A DNA stretch of 64,000 nucleotides from Streptomyces sp. RKAG290 (lineage in GTDB: Bacteria; Actinomycetota; Actinomycetes; Streptomycetales; Streptomycetaceae): assembly GCF_023701695.1 (NCBI RefSeq), contig NZ_JAJOZC010000001.1:2914001-2978000 (forward strand), in the 5' to 3' direction. Below, one piece after another: positions 33,400-41,728 of this stretch. The notes under the pieces are model-generated. The model ran no database searches and was not told the DNA's origin. It saw only the letters and a program-made list of their open reading frames with translations. The position numbers were made by a program, and so were the translations under genes. Position 1 is the first letter of the stretch, and each line of letters begins with the position of its first letter.

Positions 33400-35007
33400 T
33401 CACATCCGGAAGACGCCGAAGCCGCCGCGGGCGCCCTCGACCGGTGCGGTGTGGATGGCGGACAGGCACATCCCGAGGACGGTCCTGGTGTCGCGGGGGT
33501 CGATGACCCCGTCGTCGTACAGCCGCCCGGACAGGAACATCGGCAGTGACTCGGCCTCGATCTGCTGCTCGACCATGGCGCGCAGTCCGGCGTCCGCCTC
33601 GTCGTCGTAGGGCCGGCCCCTCGCGGCGGCGGAGGCGCGGGCGACGATGGACAGCACCCCGGCCAGCTGCTGCGGACCCATGACGGCCGACTTGCTGCTC
33701 GGCCAGGCGAACAGGAACCTCGGGTCGTAGGCCCGGCCGCACATGCCGTAGTGCCCGGCGCCGTAGGAGGCGCCCATCAGCACGGACAGGTGCGGGACCC
33801 GGGAGTTCGACACCGCGTTGATCATCATGGCGCCGTGCTTGATGATGCCGCCCTGCTCGTACTCCTTGCCCACCATGTAGCCGGTGGTGTTGTGCAGGAA
33901 GAGCAGCGGGATGTCGCGCTGGTTGGCGAGCTGGATGAACTGGGCGGCCTTCTGCGACTCCTCGCTGAACAGCACGCCCTGGGCGTTGGCGAGGATGCCG
34001 ACGGGGTAGCCGTGCAGCCGGGCCCAGCCGGTGACCAGGCTGGTCCCGTACAGCGGCTTGAACGCGTCGAAGTCCGAGCCGTCGACCAGCCTGGCGATGA
34101 CCTCGCGCGGGTCGAAGGGCACCTTCAGGTCCCCGGGCACGATGCCGATCAGCTCGTCCTCGTCGTACTTCGGCGGCTCGGCCGGGCCCGGATCGCTGTG
34201 CGCCTTGCGCCAGTTGAGCCGGGCGACGATGCGGCGGGCCTGGCGCAGCGCGTCCTGCTCGTCGACGGCGAAGTGGTCGGCGAGGCCGGACGTGCGGGCG
34301 TGCATCTCGGCGCCGCCGAGCGACTCGTCGTCGCTCTCCTCGCCGGTGGCCATCTTCACCAGGGGCGGTCCGCCGAGGAAGACCTTGGACTGCTCCTTGA
34401 TCATGACGGTGTGGTCGGACATGCCGGGGACGTACGCCCCGCCGGCGGTCGAGTTCCCGAAGACGACGGCCACGGTCGGGATGCCGGCCGCCGAGAGGCG
34501 GGTGAGGTCGCGGAACAGCGCCCCGCCCGGGATGAAGATCTCCTTCTGCGACGGCAGGTCGGCGCCGCCGGACTCGACCAGGCTGATGCAGGGCAGCCGG
34601 TTGGCGAAGGCGATCTCGTTGGCGCGCAGCGCCTTCTTCAGCGTCCAGGGGTTGGAGGCGCCGCCGCGTACGGTCGGGTCGTTGGCGGTGATCAGGCACT
34701 CCACGCCCTCCACCACGCCGATCCCGGTGACGAGCGAGGCGCCGACCGCGTATCCGGGGGCATCGCTGCCCCAGGCGGCCAGCGGCGACAGCTCCAGGAA
34801 CGGGCTGTCCTCGTCGATCAGCAGCTCGATGCGCTCGCGGGCCAGCAGCTTGCCGCGCGAGCGGTGCCGCTCGACGTACTTCTCACCGCCGCCTCCCAGC
34901 GCCCCGGCGTGCGCGGCGTCCAGGTCGGCGAGCTTGTCGAGCATGGCCGCGCGGTTGGCGGTGTATTCGGGGCTCGCGGTGTCGAGCCCGGTGGGCAGGA
35001 CGGTCAT
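33400..35007 (-). CDS. acyl-CoA carboxylase carboxyltransferase beta subunit
   Basis: 535 aa; ATG 35007 with a strong GGAGGTG SD. Transfers the carboxyl group from biotin to an acyl-CoA. Crotonase-superfamily transferase: YVERHRSRGKLLARERIELL, LPCISLVESGGADLPSQKEI, FGNSTAGGAYVPGMSDHTVM, LFLHNTTGYMVGKEYEQGGI and GASYGAGHYGMCGRAYDPRF, typical of methylcrotonyl-/geranyl-CoA carboxylase beta (MccB/AtuC) rather than propionyl-CoA carboxylase. It overlaps the AtuA-like stop as ATGA. The 117 nt to the next gene holds no ORF of note. Confidence 0.92.
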   Translation of the reverse strand: MTVLPTGLDTASPEYTANRAAMLDKLADLDAAHAGALGGGGEKYVERHRSRGKLLARERIELLIDEDSPFLELSPLAAWGSDAPGYAVGASLVTGIGVVEGVECLITANDPTVRGGASNPWTLKKALRANEIAFANRLPCISLVESGGADLPSQKEIFIPGGALFRDLTRLSAAGIPTVAVVFGNSTAGGAYVPGMSDHTVMIKEQSKVFLGGPPLVKMATGEESDDESLGGAEMHARTSGLADHFAVDEQDALRQARRIVARLNWRKAHSDPGPAEPPKYDEDELIGIVPGDLKVPFDPREVIARLVDGSDFDAFKPLYGTSLVTGWARLHGYPVGILANAQGVLFSEESQKAAQFIQLANQRDIPLLFLHNTTGYMVGKEYEQGGIIKHGAMMINAVSNSRVPHLSVLMGASYGAGHYGMCGRAYDPRFLFAWPSSKSAVMGPQQLAGVLSIVARASAAARGRPYDDEADAGLRAMVEQQIEAESLPMFLSGRLYDDGVIDPRDTRTVLGMCLSAIHTAPVEGARGGFGVFRM

Positions 35008-36731
35008 GCGTGCACCTCCGGTGCGTCGGCGCTGTCCAGCAGGGCCACGGGTATGTCCAGCCGGCGCGCACGCAGCCACTCCCCCAGCGCCTTGGCCTGC
35101 GGGTCGAAGCGGTGCTGGGCGGCGACGCCTTCGCCGAGCAGTCCGTGGACGGTGAAGTTCAGTGCGCGCAGATTCGGCAGGACATGGCGTACGACGGTGA
35201 GCGGGGCGGTCTCCGGGAGGAGTTCCCGGAACCGCTCGACGGTCAGCTCGTGGGCCAGCCACCGCCAGGCCTCGTCGCCACGGACCCACACACCGACGTT
35301 GGCGTCGCCGCCCTTGTCCCCGCTGCGGGCACCCGCGACGAGCCCGAGCGGCGCGCTTCGGGTGGGGCCGGCGGCCAACGGCTGTGGCAGAGAAGGCTGT
35401 TCGACCTCGGCCAGTTCCCGCGTCCGGGCCGGCGGCTGCTGCACCTCCCGGCGTCCGTCGGGAAGCACGGCGACATGTGTGACATCGCCCGCCGGTACGT
35501 ACCTGGCCTCGAACACCCCGTAGGGCGCGCCCTTTCCGGGCGGGGCCGTGACGTGGAAGCCCGGATAGCTGCCGAGGGCCAGCTCGATCGCGGCGCCGGA
35601 CAGGGCGCGGCCCACCGCCTCCGGCTCCTGGTCACGGACGACGAGCCGGAGCAGGGCGCTCGCGGTCTCCTCGGTCGCGGCGTCGGCCCGGTCGGTACGG
35701 GCGAGCTCCCACCGCACCTCGTCGGGCTGCCGTCCGGCGCGCGCGAAGGCGTCCGCGAACTGGTCCCGGACCAGCTGCGCCTTGGCCTCGATGTCGAGGC
35801 CGGTGAGCACGAAGACGACCTCGTTGCGCCAGCCGCCGAGCCGGGTGAGCCCGGCCTTGACGGTGGGCGGCGGGGCCTCACCCCGGGCCCCGGAGATCCG
35901 GACCCGGTCCGGCCCCTGCTGCTCCGCGCGCACGGTGTCGAGCCGGGCGGTGACATCGGGTCCCGCGTACCGGGCGCCGCCGGTCTCGTACAGCAGCTGG
36001 GCGGTGACCGTACCGAGGTCGACGACGCCGCCCGTGCCGTCGTGCTTGGTGATGACGGACGTCCCGTCGGCGTGGATCTCGGCAACCGGGAATCCGGGCC
36101 GCCGGACGTCGTGGCCGCGGAAGAAGGCGTAGTTCCCGCCGGTGGCCTGGGTGCCGCACTCCAGCACGTGCCCGGCGACGACGGCTCCGGCGAGCGCGTC
36201 GTGGTCCTCGGGGCCCCAGCCGAAGTGGGCGGCGGCGGGTCCGGTGACGAGCGCGGCGTCGGTGACCCGGCCGGTGACGACGACATCGGCGCCGGCCCGC
36301 AGGCAGGCGGCGATGCCGTTCCCGCCGAGGTAGGCGTTGGCGGTGAGGAAGCCGTCGGGCACGGGGAGGCTGTCGCCCTCGACGTGTGCGACGCGCACGG
36401 CCACGCCCACTTTGTCGGCCAGCTCCCGCACGGCATCGGCCAGCCCGGCCGGATTGAGCCCGCCGGCGTTGGTGACGATCCGCACCCCGCGCTCCCCTGC
36501 GAGGCCGAGCCCCTCCTCCAGCTGCCGCAGGAAGGTGGTCGCGTAGCCCCGCCCCGGGTCCTTGAGGCGGCCGCGGCCGAGGATGAGCATGGTGAGCTCG
36601 GCGAGGTAGTCCCCGGTGAGGACGTCGAGGGGGCCGCCGGTGAGCATCTCGCGCACGGCGTCGAAGCGGTCGCCGTAGAACCCGGAGGCGTTGGCGATCC
36701 GCAGCGGCGGGGGCGCGGGAGCGTCCGTCAC
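35004..36731 (-). CDS. AtuA-like protein (DUF1446 / acyclic terpene utilisation)
   Basis: 575 aa from GTG 36731 (VTDAPAPPPLRIANASGFYG), which overlaps the preceding stop as GTGA. Residues ~10-450 are the DUF1446/AtuA core: NASGFYGDRFDAVREMLTGG, DYLAELTMLILGRGRLKDPG, RIVTNAGGLNPAGLADAVRE, ADVVVTGRVTDAALVTGPAA, GHVLECGTQATGGNYAFFRG. The C-terminal ~100 residues (PLGLVAGARSGDKGGDANVG) form a separate AtuA-type C-terminal domain. AtuA is required for citronellol/geraniol growth in Pseudomonas but has no defined reaction. Its place directly before the carboxylase genes mirrors atuA-atuC/F. Confidence 0.88.
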   Translation of the reverse strand: MTDAPAPPPLRIANASGFYGDRFDAVREMLTGGPLDVLTGDYLAELTMLILGRGRLKDPGRGYATTFLRQLEEGLGLAGERGVRIVTNAGGLNPAGLADAVRELADKVGVAVRVAHVEGDSLPVPDGFLTANAYLGGNGIAACLRAGADVVVTGRVTDAALVTGPAAAHFGWGPEDHDALAGAVVAGHVLECGTQATGGNYAFFRGHDVRRPGFPVAEIHADGTSVITKHDGTGGVVDLGTVTAQLLYETGGARYAGPDVTARLDTVRAEQQGPDRVRISGARGEAPPPTVKAGLTRLGGWRNEVVFVLTGLDIEAKAQLVRDQFADAFARAGRQPDEVRWELARTDRADAATEETASALLRLVVRDQEPEAVGRALSGAAIELALGSYPGFHVTAPPGKGAPYGVFEARYVPAGDVTHVAVLPDGRREVQQPPARTRELAEVEQPSLPQPLAAGPTRSAPLGLVAGARSGDKGGDANVGVWVRGDEAWRWLAHELTVERFRELLPETAPLTVVRHVLPNLRALNFTVHGLLGEGVAAQHRFDPQAKALGEWLRARRLDIPVALLDSADAPEVHA

Positions 36732-37528
36732 TCCCCGCTCCCCTGCTGCGGGGCGCGCCCGGGTCCGGCCGGACCGGCGAAGGCCTGCGCGATGTCGAGC
36801 CACACCTCGGCCTCGGCCCCTTCGGCCCGCACGGCGAGGTCGTCGCGGTGGGCGCGCTGGGTGACCAGGAGGCAGAAGTCGTGCAGCGGCCCGGTGACCC
36901 GCTGGGCGGCCTCCTCGGGGCCGTAGGCGATCAACTCACCGCCCGGACCTTCCAGTTCCACCCGGAACTCCTCGCCGGGTGCCTGGATGCCGCGTACGAG
37001 GAAGGCGTAGTCCCGCGCCCGCACCCCGATCCGCGCGACGTGCCGCAGCCGGGCGGTGGGGGCGCGGGTGACGCCCAGCGCGTCGGCGACGTCCTGACCG
37101 TGCGCCCAGGTCTCCATGAGCCGCCCGGTCGCCATCGAGGCGACGCTCATCGGCGGCCCGTACCAGGGGAACCGGGTCCCGGCGGGCGCCGCCCGCAGGG
37201 CGTCCTGGAGCTGCTCCCGCCCGGTGCGCCAGCGGGTCAGCAGCGCCTGCGGGGCGTACGCCGCGACGACCGCGTCGGCGGCCTGGTCGACGAAGCCCTC
37301 GGGGTTCACCATCGCCTTCGCGACCTCGTCGCCGAACCGCCCGGGTTCGGTGACGGAGAGCAGTGCGACCTCGTCGGTCCAGCTCAGGTGGGCCACCTGG
37401 TGGGCGACGGTCCACCCTTCGGCAGGTGTCGCCCCCGCCCACTGCGAGGCGGTCAACCCGGCGACGAGCAGGTCGAGTTCCTCGCTCTCGCTGCGCAGAT
37501 CATCGAGCACGGCTGCGGCATCGGACAC
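36728..37528 (-). CDS. maleylpyruvate isomerase N-terminal (DinB-like) family protein, TIGR03084 type
   Basis: 266 aa from GTG 37528 (VSDAAAVLDDLRSESEELDL) with GAGGGGAG upstream. MDMPI_N/DinB four-helix fold: WTVAHQVAHLSWTDEVALLS with the metal His residues, RLMETWAHGQDVADALGVTR with the second His pair, then a small C-terminal beta domain (GEEFRVELEGPGGELIAYGP). Family members use mycothiol or a metal; this subfamily has no assigned substrate. It is the first gene of the AtuA/carboxylase operon and overlaps AtuA by 4 nt. Confidence 0.85.
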   Translation of the reverse strand: MSDAAAVLDDLRSESEELDLLVAGLTASQWAGATPAEGWTVAHQVAHLSWTDEVALLSVTEPGRFGDEVAKAMVNPEGFVDQAADAVVAAYAPQALLTRWRTGREQLQDALRAAPAGTRFPWYGPPMSVASMATGRLMETWAHGQDVADALGVTRAPTARLRHVARIGVRARDYAFLVRGIQAPGEEFRVELEGPGGELIAYGPEEAAQRVTGPLHDFCLLVTQRAHRDDLAVRAEGAEAEVWLDIAQAFAGPAGPGRAPQQGSGE

Positions 37529-37588
37529 GGTGCGCTCCCCTCGGGGCGTGGCGGTGTGACCCGGAGCCTGCCAGGGGGACGTAAAACA

Positions 37589-37608
37589 ATCAAGCATGCT
37601 TGCATGAT
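37589..37608. promoter_or_regulatory. candidate operator of the AtuA/carboxylase operon
   Basis: ATCAAGCATGCTTGCATGAT contains the perfect 12-bp palindrome CAAGCATGCTTG (37591-37602). It is embedded in an AT-rich stretch 60 nt upstream of the first gene, where the promoter should be. Size and place suit the TetR regulator at 27009. Confidence 0.6.
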
Positions 37609-37800
37609 TTATGCGCACCGGCGTCCCGCCCCCTGCGAAGTGGCCCCGGCCCGAAGGGTGTCGGCGACCGGGGCCGCCCGTCGCCGGTAACCGCAGTACT
37701 TAGGCTTCCGCCGTGAACGACGACACCGTGAACGACACCACCACAGGTGACATACGGTCAGGCCGGGCGCCCCGGCGGGAGACCGCGGAGACGGCAGGCC

Positions 37801-38316
37801 CTACTGCTCCTCGGCCGCCGCCTTCATCCTGGCCGTGGTGCTGGCACCGTCCAGCGCCTCGCGGATGATGTCGGCGTGGCCGCTGTGGTGGGCGATCTCG
37901 CGGAAGATGTGCCACAGGACGTGGCGCACGCTCCAGCGGACCGGCTCCGGGGGCGACCAGGGGTACGAGGGCAGGGTGACCTCGCGGTCGAAGTCGCTCT
38001 CCTCACGCACCGTGCGGTCGAACTCCGCGGCCGCCGCGTGGAAGCCGTCGAGCAGGTCGGACAGCGTCTCGGCGTCGGTCATCCGGTTGCCGTCCGGGTC
38101 CAGGTCGGTCCACTCGATCTTGGCGGGTGCCGTGCCGTCGACCACGGCCAGCCAGGACCGCTGCACCTGTGCCAGGTGCTTCACCAGGCCGCCGGGAGTC
38201 AGCTCGCTGTCGGTCGTGCGGCTGCGGGCCTGCGCGTCGTCAAGATTCGCGACGGTGTAGAGAAAGTTGGTGCGTTGATCGGTCACGAGCGCCAGTAGAT
38301 CGTCGCGTTCCGGCAT
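37801..38316 (-). CDS. DinB family protein (DUF664)
   Basis: 171 aa; ATG 38316 preceded by AGGAGGAAAC. DinB/DUF664 four-helix bundle: LVTDQRTNFLYTVANLDDAQ, LTPGGLVKHLAQVQRSWLAV, SVRHVLWHIFREIAHHSGHA with the three His expected to bind a divalent metal (one in VKHLAQ, two in REIAHHSGH). Proteins of this family are putative thiol S-transferases or damage-inducible proteins of unknown reaction. Single gene; the 272 nt between 37529 and 37800 hold the divergent-side operator and no other convincing gene. Confidence 0.88.
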   Translation of the reverse strand: MPERDDLLALVTDQRTNFLYTVANLDDAQARSRTTDSELTPGGLVKHLAQVQRSWLAVVDGTAPAKIEWTDLDPDGNRMTDAETLSDLLDGFHAAAAEFDRTVREESDFDREVTLPSYPWSPPEPVRWSVRHVLWHIFREIAHHSGHADIIREALDGASTTARMKAAAEEQ

Positions 38317-38457
38317 GTTTCCTCCTGGTCGGATCTCGCGACAACCCTAGATCGCACGGGCGCATCCGCAGGCGGAACCGGCACATCGGACCGTTGACTC
38401 GACGCCAGGGCGGCCCGACGACAGGGCGGCTCCCCAACGCGGGCCGCGGCGCGACCC

Positions 38458-39420
38458 TCAGCTTTTCCCGACGCCCCGCACCTGGCTGCGCACCGCGCCC
38501 ATGCTCGCCCCGATGACCAGGGCGATGGCCAGGGCGTCGGTCGTGGAGAGCGCCTGGTCGAGGATGAGGAAGCCCGCCATGGCCGCGATCGCCGGTTCCA
38601 GGCTCATCAGGATCGCGAAGGTGGGCGCGGGCAGCCTGCGCAGCGCCATGAGTTCGAGGGTGTACGGGAGGACCGAGCTGAGCAGTGCGACGGCCGCGCC
38701 AAGACCGAGCGTGGAGGGGACCAGGAGCTTCGAGCCCGACTCCATGATGCCGAGCGGCAGCGAGAGGGCCGCCGCCACCACCATCGCCAGGGCCAGCCCG
38801 TCGGCCTGCGGGAAGCGGCGGCCGGTGCGGGCGCTGAAGATGATGTACGCCGCCCACATGGCGCCGGCCCCGAGGGCGAACGCCGCACCCACCGGATCGA
38901 GCCGGTCGAAGCCCCCGCCGCTCAGCAGGACGACCCCGCCCAGGGCGAGCGCCGCCCAGACCACGTTGACCAGACGGCGCGAGGCGAACACCGAGAGGGC
39001 GAGCGGGCCCAGCACCTCCAGGGTGACGGCCGCGCCCAGCGGGATGCGGTCGGCGGCCTGGTAGAAGAGCGTGTTCATGCCGCCCATCGCGACGCCGAAC
39101 GCCAGCACCGTGCCCCAGTCGGCGCGTGAGTGGCCACGCAGCCTGGGGCGGCAGACGACGAGCAGGACGAGGGCGGCGGCGGCCAGTCGCAGCGTGACGA
39201 CGCCGAGGGCGCCGGCCTTCGGCATCAGCAGGACCGCGACCGCGGCACCGAACTGGACGGACAGACCGCCCGCCACCACCAGCGCGACCGGAGCCAGCGC
39301 CGCTCCGCGGCCTCCGGCAGGGGCCGGGTCTCCCGGCGCGCCCTGCTCACCGAGGGCGGCGACCGCCTCGGGGACGGCGAAAGCTGCGGCCGGCTCTGCG
39401 GCGGTGCCCTGGTCGTTCAC
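38458..39420 (-). CDS. EamA/RhaT-type transporter
   Basis: 320 aa, ten hydrophobic segments in two EamA repeats: VALVVAGGLSVQFGAAVAVL, VTLRLAAAALVLLVVCRPRL, TVLAFGVAMGGMNTLFYQAA, AAVTLEVLGPLALSVFASRR, then the second repeat from AFALGAGAMWAAYIIFSART. The RIPLGAAVTLEVLGPL motif is typical of RhtA-like amino-acid or metabolite exporters. GTG 39420 start; the 43-aa Ala/Gly-rich N-terminus is longer than usual and a downstream start is possible. Divergent from the LysR gene, which probably controls it. Confidence 0.88.
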   Translation of the reverse strand: MNDQGTAAEPAAAFAVPEAVAALGEQGAPGDPAPAGGRGAALAPVALVVAGGLSVQFGAAVAVLLMPKAGALGVVTLRLAAAALVLLVVCRPRLRGHSRADWGTVLAFGVAMGGMNTLFYQAADRIPLGAAVTLEVLGPLALSVFASRRLVNVVWAALALGGVVLLSGGGFDRLDPVGAAFALGAGAMWAAYIIFSARTGRRFPQADGLALAMVVAAALSLPLGIMESGSKLLVPSTLGLGAAVALLSSVLPYTLELMALRRLPAPTFAILMSLEPAIAAMAGFLILDQALSTTDALAIALVIGASMGAVRSQVRGVGKS

Positions 39421-39460
39421 CTGTGGCCTGATTTCCTGAGTTCACGAATACGGTACGGGG

Positions 39461-39500
39461 AGTGCAACACAGTGCACTCCTCAATTGAAGATACTGCACT
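39461..39500. promoter_or_regulatory. repeated AGTGCA/TGCACT motifs in divergent promoter
   Basis: AGTGCA (39461), AGTGCACT (39471-39478) and CTGCACT (39494-39500) cluster between the EamA gene and the LysR gene. This is the expected place for a LysR-type binding region regulating both. Confidence 0.45.
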
Positions 39501-39585
39501 CACCCCGCGCAGCCCATCCCCCTACCGTAGGGACCTGCGCGCGGCGCGTGAAATGCCGATTGGGCTCCCGTTATGCTTCCCGCGC

Positions 39586-40500
39586 ATGAGCACAGGACAG
39601 GGCGCCGACAGGAGTACGAACCGGAGTGCGGGCCGCGGCATCGAGGTCCGTCATCTGCGCGCGTTCCTCGCCGTCGCCGACGAGTCCAGCGTCACCCGGG
39701 CCGCCGCCCGGCTCCAGCTCACCCAGCCCGCCGTCTCGCGGACCCTGGCCGCCCTGGAGCAGCACCTCGGCATCCGGCTCGTCGACCGTTCCACCCACCA
39801 CCTCGCCCTCACCCCCGACGGCGTCGCCTTCCGCGACAGGGCCGTCGCCGCGGTCGCCGCGTTCGACGAGGCGCTCGCCCCCGGGCGGCCGCACCACCGG
39901 CCGCTGCGGATCGGTCATGCCTGGTCGGCCTTCGGCCCGTACACCACACCGTTCCTGCGGGCCTGGCAGGAACGGCACCCGCGGACCCCGCTCGAACTCC
40001 TGCGGATCGACGACCGCACGGCAGGCCTGGCCCGCGGCGAGGTCGACGCGGCGCTGCTGCGCGGCCCCGTGGACACACCGGGGCTCGTCACCGAGGTGCT
40101 GTTCAGCGAGGACCAGGTCGCGGCGGTGACCGCGGACGGCCCGCTGGCCCCGCACGACTCGCTGACCCTCGCCGATCTGGCGGGCGGCGCGGTGATCCTC
40201 AACACCGTCTCCGGCATCACCACCCTCGGCCTCTGGCCCGCGCACGACCGGCCCGCCGCCACGCTCACGGTCGCCAACACGGACGACTGGCTGACCGCCA
40301 TCGCGGCAGGCCGCGGCTCCGGGGTCTCCGCCGCCTCCACCGCCGACATGCACCCGCACGCCGGGGTGGTGTACCGGCCGCTCACCGACGCCCCGCCCGT
40401 CCCGGTACTGCTGGCCAGGCGGGACGCACCCGGCCACCCGGCGCTCGCGGACCTCGCCGCGCTGGCCCGCGAGATCGTGGCGCGAGACGTCCGGCCGTGA
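39586..40500 (+). CDS. LysR family transcriptional regulator
   Basis: 304 aa; ATG 39586 without a clear SD, perhaps leaderless. N-terminal winged HTH: VRHLRAFLAVADESSVTRAA, RLQLTQPAVSRTLAALEQHL, TPDGVAFRDRAVAAVAAFDE. The effector domain (~100-300) is complete, ending PALADLAALAREIVARDVRP. It is divergent from the EamA exporter, a common arrangement in which the LysR protein senses the exported metabolite. Confidence 0.9.
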   Translation: MSTGQGADRSTNRSAGRGIEVRHLRAFLAVADESSVTRAAARLQLTQPAVSRTLAALEQHLGIRLVDRSTHHLALTPDGVAFRDRAVAAVAAFDEALAPGRPHHRPLRIGHAWSAFGPYTTPFLRAWQERHPRTPLELLRIDDRTAGLARGEVDAALLRGPVDTPGLVTEVLFSEDQVAAVTADGPLAPHDSLTLADLAGGAVILNTVSGITTLGLWPAHDRPAATLTVANTDDWLTAIAAGRGSGVSAASTADMHPHAGVVYRPLTDAPPVPVLLARRDAPGHPALADLAALAREIVARDVRP

Positions 40501-40583
40501 GGGAATTCCCTGCCGGGCGGGGCAGTTGGCGGCAGGGAGCAAGAGACGAAGCAACGTATGCCGAACACTTCAGTGGGGGACCC

Positions 40584-41723
40584 ATGTCGGACGACATCAA
40601 CGTGCGCGGAACCGTGGCCGCGGGCTTCGAGGCGGTGCGGGAGGAGTTCGCCGCCGTACTGGCCGAGGAGGCCAACGAGCCGGGTGCGCAGCTCGCCGTG
40701 TACCTGGACGGCCGGCCGGTCGTCGACCTCTGGGCCGGGGAGGGCATCGAGGGCGACTCGCTGCCCGCGGTCTTCTCCTCCACCAAGGGCGCGGCCCACC
40801 TCGTCGTCGCGCTGCTCGTGCAGGACGGGACCCTGGAGCTGGACCGCACGGTCGCCTCGTACTGGCCGGAGTTCGCGGCCGGCGGCAAGGACGCGCTGAC
40901 CCTGCGGGAGCTCCTCGGGCACCGCTCCGGACTGGTCGGCATCGAAGGCGGCTTCACCGGGGCCGACCTGGCCGACGACCGGGTGATCGCCGCCACCCTC
41001 GCGGAGCAGGAGCCGTTCTGGGAGCCCGGCAAGGAGTACGGGTACCACGCCCTGGTGATCGGCGCGCTCACCGGCGAAGTGGTGCGGCGGGCCACCGGGC
41101 GGTCGATCCAGGAGCTGTACGAGGAGCGCGTCCGCCTCCCCTACGGCCTGGACCTCCACCTGGGCCAGCCGGCCCACCTCGAACCGCGCTACGTCCCCGT
41201 CCGCCCGATGAACCCGACGCCGGAGCAGGCGGCCGAGCTGGCCGCCCATCCCTTCGAACCGGGGAGCCTGCGGGCGGTCGCCTTCAACTACCCGACGGAC
41301 CTGGTCGCGTGGATCAACGATCCGTCCGTGCGGGCGCTCGGCCCGGCCTCGGTCGGCGGGGTCGGTTCGGCGCGCGCGCTGGCCGGGATGTACGCGGCCG
41401 CGATCTCCGAGGTGGCCGGGCGGGCCCCGCTCCTCACGCCGGAGATCCGGGCCGAGTTCGCCCGCCCCGGCCTGACGGGTGTCGACCGGGTGACCGACGA
41501 GACCGACCACTTCGGCCTCGGCTTCGAGCGCCCGCAGATGTACTACCCGTCCCTGGGCGAGGGCGCGTTCGGGCACTGCGGTGCGGCGGGCTCGCAGGCG
41601 TTCGCGGACCCGGCGAGCGGTGTCGCCTACGGCTACACCCGGCGGCGGTTCGCCGTCCCGGGCGGGGCGGCGCCGGAGAACGAGCGGCTGGTGGCGGCGG
41701 TCCTGGGGGCTGCGCGGGGGTGA
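40584..41723 (+). CDS. beta-lactamase-fold serine hydrolase (esterase family)
   Basis: 379 aa; ATG 40584 with GTGGGGGA upstream. Class C beta-lactamase/EstB fold: catalytic S65-S-T-K68 (PAVFSSTKGAAHLVVALL), a Tyr motif in KEYGYHALVIGALTGEVV, and a late GEGAFGHCGAAGSQAFADP box in place of KTG. No signal peptide, so it is cytoplasmic, unlike true beta-lactamases; esterase or peptidase activity is likelier. It ends 5 nt before the convergent oxidoreductase gene stop. Confidence 0.88.
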   Translation: MSDDINVRGTVAAGFEAVREEFAAVLAEEANEPGAQLAVYLDGRPVVDLWAGEGIEGDSLPAVFSSTKGAAHLVVALLVQDGTLELDRTVASYWPEFAAGGKDALTLRELLGHRSGLVGIEGGFTGADLADDRVIAATLAEQEPFWEPGKEYGYHALVIGALTGEVVRRATGRSIQELYEERVRLPYGLDLHLGQPAHLEPRYVPVRPMNPTPEQAAELAAHPFEPGSLRAVAFNYPTDLVAWINDPSVRALGPASVGGVGSARALAGMYAAAISEVAGRAPLLTPEIRAEFARPGLTGVDRVTDETDHFGLGFERPQMYYPSLGEGAFGHCGAAGSQAFADPASGVAYGYTRRRFAVPGGAAPENERLVAAVLGAARG

Positions 41724-41728
41724 GGCCT

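Noticed and set aside
37712..37870. A short plus-strand frame starting VNDDTVNDTTTGD
   Set aside because: It soon becomes Pro/Arg/Trp-rich and runs into the DinB gene antisense; no SD or conservation argument.
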